From: Macrostomum hystrix
Taxonomy: Eukaryota; Platyhelminthes; Macrostomidae
Assembly: GCA_950097015.1 (NCBI GenBank)
Contig: CATNEN010000027.1
Span: 748,501 to 812,500, forward strand
Direction: 5' to 3'
DNA length: 64,000 bases
The translations under genes were made by a program, and so were the position numbers. Below are positions 1 to 10,272 of the stretch, piece by piece. The first letter of the stretch is position 1; each line of letters starts with the position of its first letter. Below the pieces are notes generated by a model. That model was not told the DNA's origin. It made no database searches and worked only from the letters and a program-made list of their open reading frames with translations.

Positions 1-1108
1 CTGAAGTCACAGAAATCTGAATTCACAGGAATTTGAATTCACAGAAAATCCTAATTCACATAAATCTAAATTCATAGAAATCTGAATTCACAGAAATCTG
101 AAGTCACAGAAATCTGAATTCACCGAAATCTGAATTCACTTAAAATCCGAATTCACAGAAATCTGAAGTCAAAGAAATCTGAATTCACAGAAATCTGAAG
201 TCAAAGAAATCTGAATTCACAGAAATGTGAATTCACCGAAATCTGAATTCAATTAAAATCCGAATTCACAGAAATCTGAAGTCAAAGAAATCTTAATTCA
301 CAGAAATGTGAATTCACTTAAAATCTGAATTCACAGAAATCTGAAGTCACAGAAATCTGAATTAACAGGAATTTGAATTCACAGAAAATCCTAATTCACA
401 TAAATCTAAATTCATAGAAATCTGAATTCACAGAAATCTGAATTCACTGAAATCTGAATTCACTTAAAATCCGAATTCACAGAAATCTGAAGTCAAAGAA
501 ATCTGAATTCACTTAAAATCCGAATTCACAGAAATCTGAAGTCAAAGAAATCTGAATTCACTTAAAATCCGAATTCACAGAAATCTGAAGTCAAAGAAAT
601 CTGAATTCACAGAAATGTGAATTCACCGAAATCTGAATTCAATTAAAATCCGAATTCACAGAAATCTGAAGTCAAAGAAATCTGAATTCACAGAAATCTG
701 AATTCACCGAAATCTGAATTCAATTAAAATCCGAATTCACAGAAATCTGAAGTCAAAGAAATCTGAATTCACAGAAATGTGAATTCACTTAAAATCTGAA
801 TTCACAGAAATCTGAATTCACAGAAATCTGAAGTCAAAGAAATCTGAATTCACAGAAATGTGAATTCACTTAAAATCTGAATTCACAGAAATCTGAGTTC
901 ACAGAAATGTGAATTCACTTAAAATCTGAATTCACAGAAATCTGAATTCACAGAAATCTGAATTCACAGAAATCTGAATTCACAGAAATCTGAATTCACA
1001 GAAATGTGAATTCACTTAAAATCTGAATTCACAGAAATCTGAATTCACAGAAATCTGAGTTCACAGAAATGTAAATTTACAGGAAATCCTAATTCACAGA
1101 AGTCTGTA
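1..1108. repeat. 16-bp minisatellite, EcoRI-site unit
   Basis: Tandem array of a 16-bp unit close to AATTCACAGAAATCTG, about 65-70 copies, running in from the left edge of the window. Most units contain a GAATTC (EcoRI) site at the junction. Variant units (AAGTCA, CTTAAAATC) recur in ordered groups, which suggests expansion in blocks. No coding potential seen. Confidence 0.93.
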
Positions 1109-1690
1109 TTTCTGCAAAAAACTTTTCTAGTGTAATTCCCAGACAGTTATCTTGATGTCGATAAAAAATTAAGAAATTAAGCAATCTCGCATATTTTGCT
1201 TCTGGGAGTGTAATTTACAAGCTCGTAATTGTTTATATCCTGAGTGGTCAAATAGTTTTCCCGAATCCCGTATCCAGCGGACAGCATTATTCTATTAGAG
1301 CTGTTGTTTCACGATGCGAGAATTCAGTTATCTCTGCTGCCTTTGCATCGAATGCTTCAATTGCCCCCAGCGCAATCAGAGAATATGGATGACCTCGTTG
1401 TAAGATCCCACTTGTTGGGATTTTATTGGCATTGTTCAGTATCCAATGCCAGTTCCTCTGCAGGCTTATTTCTTATCTCTAAGGCGTTCGCTGAAAAAAA
1501 ATCTGCATCTGAATCGGCGGTGAATCTGACTGCACTGACAATCCCAGTCTGACGAATATGGAGGTCGGGCAGAGTGCAGAATCGAAACTAAACAAGTACT
1601 GCAAACTTCGTAACAACAAAATTATCAAGTGGGGTTCTGTGGCTGAGTTTAGACAACTAGAGAGACTTTAGTCTCTAGAAAATTAACTTG
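1109..1690. other. Unassigned unique flank
   Basis: About 580 bp of single-copy sequence between two minisatellites. A 28-codon frame from an ATG at 1314 ends near a GTAAGA donor-like site at 1400. Its phase (2 nt left over) does not fit the first receptor exon seen downstream, so it is not proposed as that gene's exon 1. No gene, RNA or mobile element was recognised. Confidence 0.5.
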
Positions 1691-2578
1691 GGGATCGAGG
1701 ATCTGGACATGTGGGATCTAGGGATTCTAAAGATCTGGGGATCTGGGATTTGGGGATTTGGGATGTTGTAATCTTGGATCTGAAGATCTGGGATCAGAAG
1801 ATCTGGGATCTGAAGATTTGGGATCTGAAGATCTGGGATCTGAAGATCTGGGATCTGAAGATCTGGGATCTGAAGATCTGGGATCTGAAGATCTGGGATC
1901 TGAAGATCTGGGATCTGAAGATCTGGAATCTGGGAATCTGGGATCTGGGGATCTAAAGATCTGGGGATCTGGGATTTGGGGATCTTGGATTTGGGGATCT
2001 TGGATTTGGGGATCTGTGATCTGGGATCCTAGGATCTGGGGATCTGGGATTTGGGGATCTTGGATTTGGGATCTTGGAATTTGGAATCTGGGATTTGGGG
2101 ATCTCGAATTTAGGGATCTGGGATTTGGGGATCTGGGGATTTGGGGATATGGGATTTGGGGATCTGGGATTTGGGGATCTGGGATTTGGGGATCTGGGAT
2201 TTGGGGATCTGGGATTTGGGGATCTGGGATTTGGGGATCTGGGATTTGGGGATATGGGATTTGGGGATCTGGGATTTGGGGATCTGGGATTTGGGGATCT
2301 GGGATTTGGGGATATGGGATTTGGGGATCTGGGATTTGGGGATCTGGGATTTGGGAATCTGGGATTTGGGGATCTGGGATTTGGGGATCTGGGATTTGGG
2401 GATCTGGGATTTGGGGATCTGGGATTTGGGGATCTGGGATTTGGGGATCTGGGATTTGGGGATCTGGGATTTGGGGATCTGGGATTTGGGGATCTGGGAT
2501 TTGGGAATCTGGGATTTGGGGATCTGGGATTTGGGGATCTGGGATTTGGGGATCTGGGATTTGGGAATCTGGGATCTC
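1691..2578. repeat. 15-bp G-rich minisatellite
   Basis: Tandem array of 15-bp units. The first half has GATCTGAAGATCTGG-like units and from about 1960 the unit is GATCTGGGATTTGGG. Because 15 is a multiple of 3 and the units lack stops in several frames, long open frames exist on both strands, but they are repeat artefacts. Three- and four-G runs occur every few bases on the plus strand, so the second half could form G-quadruplexes. Confidence 0.93.
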
Positions 2579-2953
2579 GTACTTGTTGACTCGACTTTTT
2601 CTGTACTCATCAGACGAATATTCTTCAGGAATTCTAGTATGGCAGCGGATGGGGACAATTTTTGTGGGATAGCCTTCTTCCGAACGGCAGCTGTAAGAGA
2701 CAAGGTGATAATTAACCGGGCCATCCACACGCTTGAGTAGCATAATTAGGCGCATAATTGCAGCCCGCAGCCCGCAGCCTGAGCAGCCACTCCCTATGCT
2801 GCAAACCCAATCGTCTCATGCTCGCATGCGTGAACCCGCCAACTCTTTTGTTTTCTCGGAGGAATTTCCCCCCCACGCTGTAAATTCGATTACTTTCTCG
2901 ATCGTCCCGCATCTGTCAATCAAGAGGCCGCGAAATGTCCCCCCCCCCGCCAG
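2579..2953. other. Unassigned sequence upstream of receptor exon
   Basis: Single-copy stretch before the first recognisable receptor exon. It ends in a C-rich tract (2940-2950) followed by CAG, a plausible splice acceptor. A signal-peptide exon should lie upstream of 2954. No ATG segment here both reads as a signal peptide and ends in the required phase, so that exon is either further upstream, outside the window, or not recognised. Confidence 0.5.
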
Positions 2954-3123
2954 GTGACGCTTACACCTGGACAGCTGATATGCCGCATGGCAACGCGTCG
3001 GTGGAGTACCGGCTGAAGCAATTCCTCATGCGCGGATACGACATCACCAGCCGGCCCGTCAGGCAGGACGCCACGGCCATCGACTGCCGACTTGGCATGT
3101 CGCTGTTCCACATCCTTGACACT
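2954..3123 (+). CDS. nAChR exon, N-terminal ligand-binding domain
   Basis: Encodes the N-terminal helix and first strands (YRLKQFLMRGYDITSRPV, then LGMSLFHILDT). The exon ends at codon ACT before a weak GTGCGC donor. The acceptor is taken as the CAG at 2951-2953 after a C tract. A CAG at 2972-2974 is an alternative in the same phase that would give a 149-bp exon, nearer the usual vertebrate size. An NAS glycosylation sequon is present. Confidence 0.8.
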
Positions 3124-6100
3124 GTGCGCGATATTTGGCTGGGCATTGGGCGGTGGGGTATTGTGCTGCAGCAATGGTGGGCTAATTATGGGGCGGTAGT
3201 TTTGAAGTGGATATTGTGGGATATTTCGGGCTGGGAATCTAGGATTTGTGCGGTGGTCATTGCCGGTGGGTAATATGGTTGGGTAATACGAGGTGGATAA
3301 TATGGGTGTGTAATATGGATGGGTAATCTGGGTGGGTTATATAGGTGGTTAATACGAGATAGGTAATATGTGTGGGTAAAATGGTTGGGTAATACGAGGT
3401 GGGTAATATGGGTGGGTAATATGGGTGGGTAATATGGGTGGGTAATATGGGTGGGTAATATGGGTGGGTAATACGGGTGGGTAATATGAATGGGTAATAT
3501 GAATGGGTAATACGGGGTGGGTTATATAGGTGGGTAAGGCGAGATGGGTAATATGTGTGGGTAATATGGGTGGGTAATATGGGTGGGTAATATGGGTGGG
3601 TAATACGGGTGGGTAATATGGGTGGGTAATATAGGTGGGTAATATGGATGGGTAGTATGGGTGGGAAATATGGATGGATATTGTGGATTGTTTATTGTGT
3701 GGCGCAATTGAAAGTTGGGTATTTCGAAATTAATACTGCTAGTTAATTATTTTGTGTAGTCATTGGTAGTATAGAAAAATATGACACGACACCCATTTTT
3801 AACGGCGAAATACATAAGAAGTGCAGCATAGGAAAATCCTGTACATTCGACACTTGACACATCAATAGAGAAAATAGAAAAATAAGTGTCATATTTTTCT
3901 ATACTACAGTCATTGTGTACTCAGGCGTTTCTATGAAATAGTGCTCACAATTAGATTGTGATGTTTGAGTTTTTAGCTTTGTGAATAAGTTCGATAAATT
4001 GATTTATAATTGAAAGATTGACAGTCCACTCAAAGCTTATACTGAATTGTTTGCATAAGCCTTGCCTACTTGCTTGTTTGATTACCTGCAGAGCGAGAGG
4101 CATCAGACTGTATCCGCTTTGATGTCCCTGCGAGTGGTAAGTGCATTGCGATTCTAACTCTGAGGAATCACACTGTCACCATCACAATCACACTGTGACC
4201 ATCACAATCACACTGTCACCATCACAAACACACTGTCACCATCACAAACACACTGTCACCATCAAAAACACACTGTCACCATCACAAACACACTGTCACC
4301 ATCACAAACACACTGTCACCATCACAAACACACTGTGACCATCACAAACACACTGTCACCATCACAAACACACAGTGACCATCACAAACACACTGTCACC
4401 ATCACAAACACACTGTGACCATCACAAACACACTGTGACTGTCACAAACACACTGTCACCATCACAAACACACAGTCACCATCACAAACACACTGTGACC
4501 ATCACAAACACACTGTGACCATCACAAACACACTGTCACCATCACAAACACACTGTGACTGTCACAAACACACTGTCACCATCACAAACACACTGTCACC
4601 ATCACAAACTCACTGTCACCATCACAAACACACTGTGACCATCACAAACACACTGTGACCATCACAAACTCACTGTCACCATCACAAACACACTGTCACC
4701 ATCACAAACTCACTGTCACCATCACAAACACACTGTGACCATCACAAACACACTGTCACCATCACAAACACACAGTGACCATCACAAACACACTGTCACC
4801 ATCACAAACACACTGTGACCATCACAAACACACTGTGACTGTCACAAACACACTGTGACCATCACAAACACACTGTGACTGTCACAAACACACTGTGACC
4901 ATCACAAACTCACTGTCACCATCACAAACACACTGTCACCATCACAAACTCACTGTCACCATCACAAACACACTGTGACCATCACAAACACACTGTGACC
5001 ATCACAAACACACTGTCACCATCACAAACACAATGTCACCATCACAAACACACTGTCACCATCACAAACACACTGTCACCATTACAAACACACTGTCACC
5101 ATCACAAACTCACTGTGACCATCACAAACTCACTGTCACCATCACAAACACACTGTGACTGTCACAAACACACTGTGACCATAACAAACTCACTGTCACC
5201 ATCACAAACACACTGTCACCATCACAAACTCACTGTCACCATCACAAACACACTGTGACTGTCACAAACACACTGTCACCATCACAAACACACTGTCACC
5301 ATCACAAACACACTCTGACCATCACAAACTCACTGTCACCATCACAAACACACTGTCACCATCACAAACACACTGTGACTGTCACAAACACACTGTCACC
5401 ATCACAAACACACTGTGACTGTCACAAACACACTGTCACCATCACAAACACACTGTCACCATCACAAACACACTCTGACCATCACAAACTCACTGTCACC
5501 ATCACAAACACACTGTCACCATCACAAACACACTGTGACCATCACAAACACACTGTGACCATCACAAACACACTGTGACCATCACAAACTCACTGTCACC
5601 ATCACAAACACACTGTCACCATCACAAACTCACTGTCACCATCACAAACACACTGTCACCATCACAAACACACTGTGACTGTCACAAACACACTGTCACC
5701 ATCACAAACACACTGTCACCATCACAAACACACTGTGACCATCACAAACACACTGTGACCATCACAAACACACTGTCACCATCACAAACACACTGTGACC
5801 ATCACAAACACACTGTGACCATCACAAACACACTGTGACCATCACAAACTCACTGTCACCATCACAAACACACTGTCACCATCACAAACACACTGTCACC
5901 ATCACAAACTCACTGTCACCATCACAAACACACTGTCACCATCACAAACACACAGTGACCATCACAAACTCACTGTCACCATCACAAACACACTGTCACC
6001 ATCACAAACACACAGTGACCATCACAAACTCACTGTCACCATCACAAACTCACTGTCACCATCACAAACACACTGTCACCATCACAAACACACTGTGACT

Positions 6101-8864
6101 GTCACAAACACACTGTGACTATCACAAACACACAGTGACTGTCACAAACACACAGTGACCATCACAAACACACAGTGACTGTCACAAACACACTGTCACC
6201 ATCACAAACTCACTGTCACCATCACAAACACACTGTGACCATCACAAACTCACTGTCACCATCACAAACACACTGTCACCATCACAAACACACAGTGACC
6301 ATCACAAACTCACTGTCACCATCACAAACACACTGTCACCATCACAAACTCACTGTCACCATCACAAACACACTGTCACCATCACAAACACACAGTGACC
6401 ATCACAAACTCACTGTCACCATCACAAACTCACTGTCACCATCACAAACACACTGTCACCATCACAAACACACTGTGACTGTCACAAACACACTGTGACT
6501 ATCACAAACACACAGTGACTGTCACAAACACACAGTGACCATCACAAACACACAGTGACTGTCACAAACACACTGTCACCATCACAAACTCACTGTCACC
6601 ATCACAAACACACAGTGACCATCACAAACACACTGTGACTGTCACAAACACACTGTGACTGTCACAAACACACTGTCACCATCACAAACTCACTGTCACC
6701 ATCACAAACACACAGTGACCATCACAAACACACTGTCACCATCACAAACACACTGTGACCATCACAAACACACTGTGACCATCACAAACACACAGTGACC
6801 ATCACAAACACACTGTGACCATCACAAACACACAGTGACTGTCACAAACTCACTGTGACTGTTGAAATAGAGTATCAAATTATGGTCCATTTAACCCAAG
6901 TTTGAGTTTCCAGTTTTACTTCGCGAAAAATGAAACTAAAAATGATGAGGATTTGTTTGAAAATTGGACAGCAATCACGATTCTCACCAGCTCGTATTGC
7001 ACTTCGAAATTTTCCGTTTCTGGCGCAAAGCTAAATTTAAATTCTTTCTGACAAGCGTTTCCGTTGACCATTTGCAAAGTTGATTTCAGTTTATGCCATT
7101 TTTTTGTCGTGAAAAAACGGTAATTTTTTTAAGTAAAGACACTTACCGAATACTGGGATTCCTGCAGCACTGGCGAGACGAGTACATTAGATGGAATCGC
7201 AGCGACTATAATATTGAAAAGATCTGGATACCGGCTCGGAGTATCTGGCGCCCCGATCTCATCATTACCAACTAGTGAGTGATTCATGCTGCCGGCTAAA
7301 TCTTACTTAACAACTCACAGAGCTACTAATAATGTCACAAAACATCATAGAGGAGAGACATAGAATCTGATATGGGAGAGATCAGAAACGGGAGAGATAA
7401 GACAGGGAAAAGATGAGACACGGGAGAGATTAGACACGGGAGAGGTGTCTCACGGGAGAGGTGAGACACGGGAGAGGTGAGACACGGGAGAGGTGAGACA
7501 CGGGAGAGGTGAGACACGGGAGAGGTGAGACACGGGAGAGGTGAGACACGGGAGAGGTGAGACAATGGAAAGATAATAGAGGGGAGAGAGGTCCTGTGAT
7601 AGTGAAGCAAGACACCAGAGCAATAAGTCAAAAATTATTCTACAGAACAATCGAACAACGTCCCTCCGCCCTGACATTACCAGCGCAAATGACGAGTACT
7701 CTGACTATATCAACACTAACGCCATTGTGGACTACACCGGCAAGGTCATGTGGACCTTTCCCATTGTGGTGAAGATGTACTGCACCCTGGACGTTCGCTA
7801 CTTTCCATTCGACACGCAGGACTGCAACGTGACCTTCATGTCGTGGACCTACGACGGCTTCAGGCTGCGCCTGAATCACACCGGTCGCGAGGATCAGAAG
7901 GTCTACTACGAGCCACGAAATCAGGAATGGATGGTGACGACAATTGTGCCTTACCAGGAGAACCGAATCTATCCCTGCTGCCCGGAGCCCTTCCCTGTGC
8001 TGCACTTCACCATCCACATGTACCGGCGCTGCCTGTTCTACGTCATCAACCTGATCTGCCCCTGCCTGCTGATCTACTGCGTCAGCTTTCTGGGATTCTT
8101 CTTGCCGATTGAGTCCGGTGAGAAGGTCAACCTGGAGATCACCGTCCTGCTAGCCCTGGTTGTGTTCCTGCTCATGGTCAGCGAGAACATGCCGCCAACG
8201 CCCGATGCTGTGCCAGTGGTTGGTGAGTGGCGGCGTTGCTATGGAACCATTTGAGACTACTCATAGCCAAATAATTTTCATTAATTGGGGATGGGGCTAT
8301 CAAAATCAAATCCACGATTATAAGGTAGTTTACTTGGACCTCTTCATCGTCAACTGACCAATTCAAGTGTCAACTGGACCTCTTCAAAAGTCAACTGGAC
8401 CTCTTCAAACGTCAACTGGACCTCTTCAAACGTCAACTGGACCTCTTCGAACGTCAACTGGACCTCTTCATCGTCAACTAGACTCTTTAAACAACAACTG
8501 GACCTCTTCAAACGTCAACTGGACCTCTTCAAACGTCAACTGGACCTCTTCAAACGACAACTGGACCTCTTAGCTAAAACTGTTTAAATTTGTCCCATTA
8601 GTTAAAAGCAAAAACTGCTGCTTTTAAAACTGTACCAATCTCCGTCCTGTCGCCCGCAGGCCTTCTATTCAGCGTGACAATGATCATGGTGGCCCTGGCG
8701 GTGGTCATGGCCGTGACCGTCACCTTCGTGTTTTTCTCCCAGCCCCACTCGCCGCCGCCGGCCTACGCTCTGCGACTCGCCCGCCTCTATCGTCGATGGC
8801 GACGCCGGCCAGCAGCCGCTGCGGCGGCCGCAGCAGCCAGGCGCCAAATTCGAGCCCAACAGCA

Positions 8865-8918
<54 letters not shown>

Positions 8919-9363
8919 CATTCTTGGCTCCGTAGGCGGCCGTCTCAGCGGCAGCGGCTGCACAGCCAGAGTTTTTGACTCTGACGAGGATGAACAAAGC
9001 GTCGCCGGGGTCGGCGTCGTGGTTGGCGGCAGCAGCTGCGGCGATCCAGCCGCCTACTTCAAGGAGACCCTCCGAGCTGCCGTGGCCGCCAATGCCGCCG
9101 TCGCCGACGCGGCCAACGGCAGCTGCAAGTCGCTGCCGCCGCGGCTGCAGAACTCGACAATGGACGGGCTGAAGGAGAAAACCGACCAACTGGCGGCCGA
9201 GGACGACTTCGCCGAGGAGTGGCGCGCCGCAGCATTCGCCCTGGACTGGATCTTCTTCTGGGCCTTCCTGCTGCTCACCTGCCTGATGTTCTCCATGGTG
9301 GCCTGGGTCGCCTGGCCGGCCTTCACAGTTGAGCACCCAACTGGCAACTCGAAAGGTCACTGA
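2954..9363 (+). CDS. Nicotinic acetylcholine receptor alpha-type subunit (5' partial)
   Basis: Subunit of a pentameric, acetylcholine-gated cation channel of the plasma membrane. Exons: 2954-3123, 4092-4136, 7168-7274, 7684-8222, 8660-9363. All phases agree and give 520 residues to the TGA. Visible landmarks in order: N-terminal helix and first strand with RPV; the conserved loop HWRDEYIRWN; a 15-residue Cys-loop bounded by Cys (CTLDVRYFPFDTQDC); the vicinal Cys pair of loop C (YPCCPEPF), which marks an alpha subunit; TM1; GEK before TM2 without the anion-type PAR, so cation selectivity is inferred; TM2 ending SENMPPT; TM3; a variable cytoplasmic loop with polyQ and polyA; and TM4 (WIFFWAFLLLTCLMFSMV). 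The signal-peptide exon is missing. The overall pattern resembles alpha7-like subunits, but the exact subtype is unassigned. Each intron contains a different minisatellite. Confidence 0.9.
3262..3690. repeat. 13-bp intronic minisatellite
   Basis: Tandem GGGTAATATGGGT units (13 bp, some 12-bp or diverged) inside the first visible receptor intron, on the sense strand. Adjacent units create GGGTGGG motifs, which can form G-quadruplexes in DNA or pre-mRNA. Confidence 0.92.
3758..3915. mobile_element. hAT-like MITE with 8-bp target duplication
   Basis: A 142-bp element (3766-3907) has perfect 22-bp terminal inverted repeats: 3766-3787, starting GTAGTATAGAAAAATATGAC, and its reverse complement at 3886-3907. 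It is flanked by the direct repeat AGTCATTG at 3758-3765 and 3908-3915. Short size, no ORF, perfect TIRs and an 8-bp target duplication fit a non-autonomous DNA transposon. An 8-bp duplication is typical of the hAT superfamily, but the family is inferred from that length alone and the TIR start does not match the usual hAT consensus. It lies in a receptor intron. Confidence 0.8.
4092..4136 (+). CDS. nAChR 45-bp micro-exon
   Basis: Exactly 45 bp, phase 0 at both ends, bounded by CTGCAG and GTAAGT. It encodes SERHQTVSALMSLRV and joins HILDT to HWRDEY, aligning with the family stretch DEKNQVLTT...W. Vertebrate nAChR genes have a 45-bp exon at the same place, which supports this assignment. It is too short for ORF-based detection. 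Confidence 0.88.
4160..6862. repeat. 20-bp intronic minisatellite, 2.7 kb
   Basis: Array of about 135 copies of the 20-bp unit ATCACAAACACACTGTCACC with recurrent variants (ACTGTGACC, CAGTGACC, GTCACAAAC, AAACTCACTG). It fills nearly all of the receptor intron between the 45-bp exon and the 7168 exon. Short open frames in it are repeat artefacts. Confidence 0.94.
7168..7274 (+). CDS. nAChR exon, loop A region
   Basis: 107 bp, starting after CCTGCAG and ending at a GTGAGT donor with two bases of a Tyr codon. Encodes HWRDEYIRWN, then KIWIPARSIWRPDLIITN. This matches the family motif that runs from loop D to loop A. Vertebrate counterparts are about 110 bp. Confidence 0.9.
7400..7566. repeat. 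16-bp intronic minisatellite
   Basis: About ten copies of a 16-bp unit GAGACACGGGAGAGGT, well preserved from 7432 to 7561, inside the 7275-7683 receptor intron. Confidence 0.9.
7684..8222 (+). CDS. nAChR exon, Cys-loop to TM2
   Basis: 539 bp. Starts after TTACCAG by completing the Tyr codon and ends one base into the codon before a GTGAGT donor. It covers YSDYINTNAIVDYTG, the 15-residue Cys-loop, loop C with CC, pre-TM1 RR, TM1, GEK and the whole TM2 pore helix. This is the best preserved part of the protein. Confidence 0.93.
8355..8576. repeat. 21-bp intronic minisatellite
   Basis: About ten units of 21 bp, core CAACTGGACCTCTTCAAACG, in the last receptor intron. The array is short and diverged at its left end. 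Confidence 0.9.
8660..9363 (+). CDS. nAChR terminal exon, TM3 to TM4
   Basis: 704 bp, beginning after CGCCCGCAG with two bases that complete a Gly codon. Encodes TM3 (SVTMIMVALAVVMAVTV), a cytoplasmic loop of about 170 residues that is rich in Ala, Gln, Gly and acidic residues, TM4 and a short tail ending in GKGH-like residues before TGA. The loop is poorly conserved across the family, as expected. Confidence 0.9.
8869..8916 (+). repeat. Coding CAG repeat (16 uninterrupted codons)
   Basis: Sixteen uninterrupted CAG codons follow GAG, itself preceded by CAA CAG CAG. Together they give a polyglutamine stretch in the M3-M4 cytoplasmic loop of the receptor subunit. It is in frame with the receptor. 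Confidence 0.9.
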
Positions 9364-9438
9364 GCTGGGATAAAATCCTGGAAACTTGTTTCATGTCTCA
9401 ATCAACTAAATGACTACTGATACCAATTTGTCCTTCTT

Positions 9439-9461
9439 CAATTTGATAATTTATCAAATTG
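9439..9461. repeat. 11-bp perfect palindrome downstream of nAChR
   Basis: CAATTTGATAA and its exact reverse complement, separated by one base, 76 bp after the receptor stop codon. Probably within the 3' UTR, where it could form an RNA hairpin. No function is assigned. Confidence 0.6.
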
Positions 9462-9636
9462 CAACAAACCTGAAGGAAATATACTCGGCAGTGATCTATC
9501 AAATAATGCGTGTCAAACAGTGTCAGATGTAGAAAATTTACAGCAGTGTGGAAAGGCTGTCTGCAAATGCTTCGTCTACTGGCAGAGGGTCTGCGGGATC
9601 TGCAGTTGAAGTTGCAAGCCTTTACTTGTACTTCAG

Positions 9637-9995
9637 GGGTGAGTGGCAGAGCGGTCTAACGCGTTTGTCTCTGGCACCAAGACCCATGAGCTCGATTCCG
9701 CGGCGAGGCCACATTCATTTTGGGGCGCAGCCGCTGAGAGAAGGCTTGGGGGCTTGTCGTGCAATTTACGCCATTGAGGGCCAACCTCCAAGGCACAGTG
9801 AGAGTGTACACTGCCTGACGATGAGAAATTCAGGGCAGATGTACACACCTGTGTGAGTGTATGCCTGCGTACAGTATCTGTGTGAGTGTGTGCTCAGGAG
9901 TCAGCGAAATTGGCGGAATTGCCTCCTCGCTGGCTGCGGGTCTAGTGTCACCAAATGATGTGCCATTGCCCGCAGCCCTCCTGTAATTATTTTTA
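9637..9995 (+). mobile_element. tRNA-derived SINE, copy 1 (most complete)
   Basis: The head looks like a tRNA-Leu/Ser 5' half: TGGCAGAGCGG at 9644-9654 fits the Pol III A box, and GAGCTCGATTCC at 9688-9699 resembles a B box. The body shares CATTCATT, GGCTTGGGGGCTTGT, GTGAGAGTGTACAC and a final CCTGTGTGAG (ending 9857) with a second copy at 49682-49828. The 3' limit is uncertain; an AT-rich tail near 9985-10010 may mark it. No protein is encoded. Confidence 0.7.
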
Positions 9996-10123
9996 TTATT
10001 ATATTAGTATAAGCCTTCAGTGATAGTAATTGTTGCATACTTTAATACAGACAGATTCAATACTATAATATATAGATAATGGTTTGACGCATTCTCCAAA
10101 AATAACTCTTTCGTATTGATCTT

Positions 10124-10157
10124 ATTGATAGATCAATAAGGTGTTGATCTATCAATG
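10124..10157. repeat. 13-bp inverted repeat
   Basis: ATTGATAGATCAA at 10124-10136 is the exact reverse complement of TTGATCTATCAAT at 10145-10157, giving a stem with an 8-base loop. A shorter palindrome overlaps it at 10121-10140. No flanking duplication was seen, so it is not called a transposon. Confidence 0.55.
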
Positions 10158-10220
10158 TTCATCTGAACATCTATAAGGTGTTCATCCACCGTGAATTTCT
10201 CATTGTCAATCGGACTTTTA

Positions 10221-10272
10221 CGACAAGCCCCCAAATGAATGCGACCTCGCAGCGGATTCGAGCTCAGGAACC
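10221..10272 (-). mobile_element. SINE fragment, copy 3 (internal deletion)
   Basis: On the minus strand, GAGCTCGAATCCGC runs into GCGAGGTCGCATTCATT and then directly into TGGGGGCTTGTCG. Compared with the copy at 9637, the sequence between the two TTGGGG motifs is missing, as if deleted by recombination between these short direct repeats. The fragment starts near the B box. Confidence 0.65.

Noticed and set aside
1314-1399. Possible signal-peptide first exon of the receptor (ATG 1314, donor GTAAGA 1400)
   Set aside because: It ends in phase 2 whereas the next exon needs phase 1, and the peptide is Cys-rich without a clear hydrophobic signal core.
2640-2693. ATG segment before a GTAAGA at 2694 as receptor exon 1
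   Set aside because: Wrong phase and no hydrophobic signal sequence.
1727-2755. Overlapping open frames on both strands with Ile-Pro-Asp-Pro-Gln or Gly-Ile-Trp repeats
   Set aside because: The 15-bp array lacks stops in several frames. No unique flanking coding sequence.
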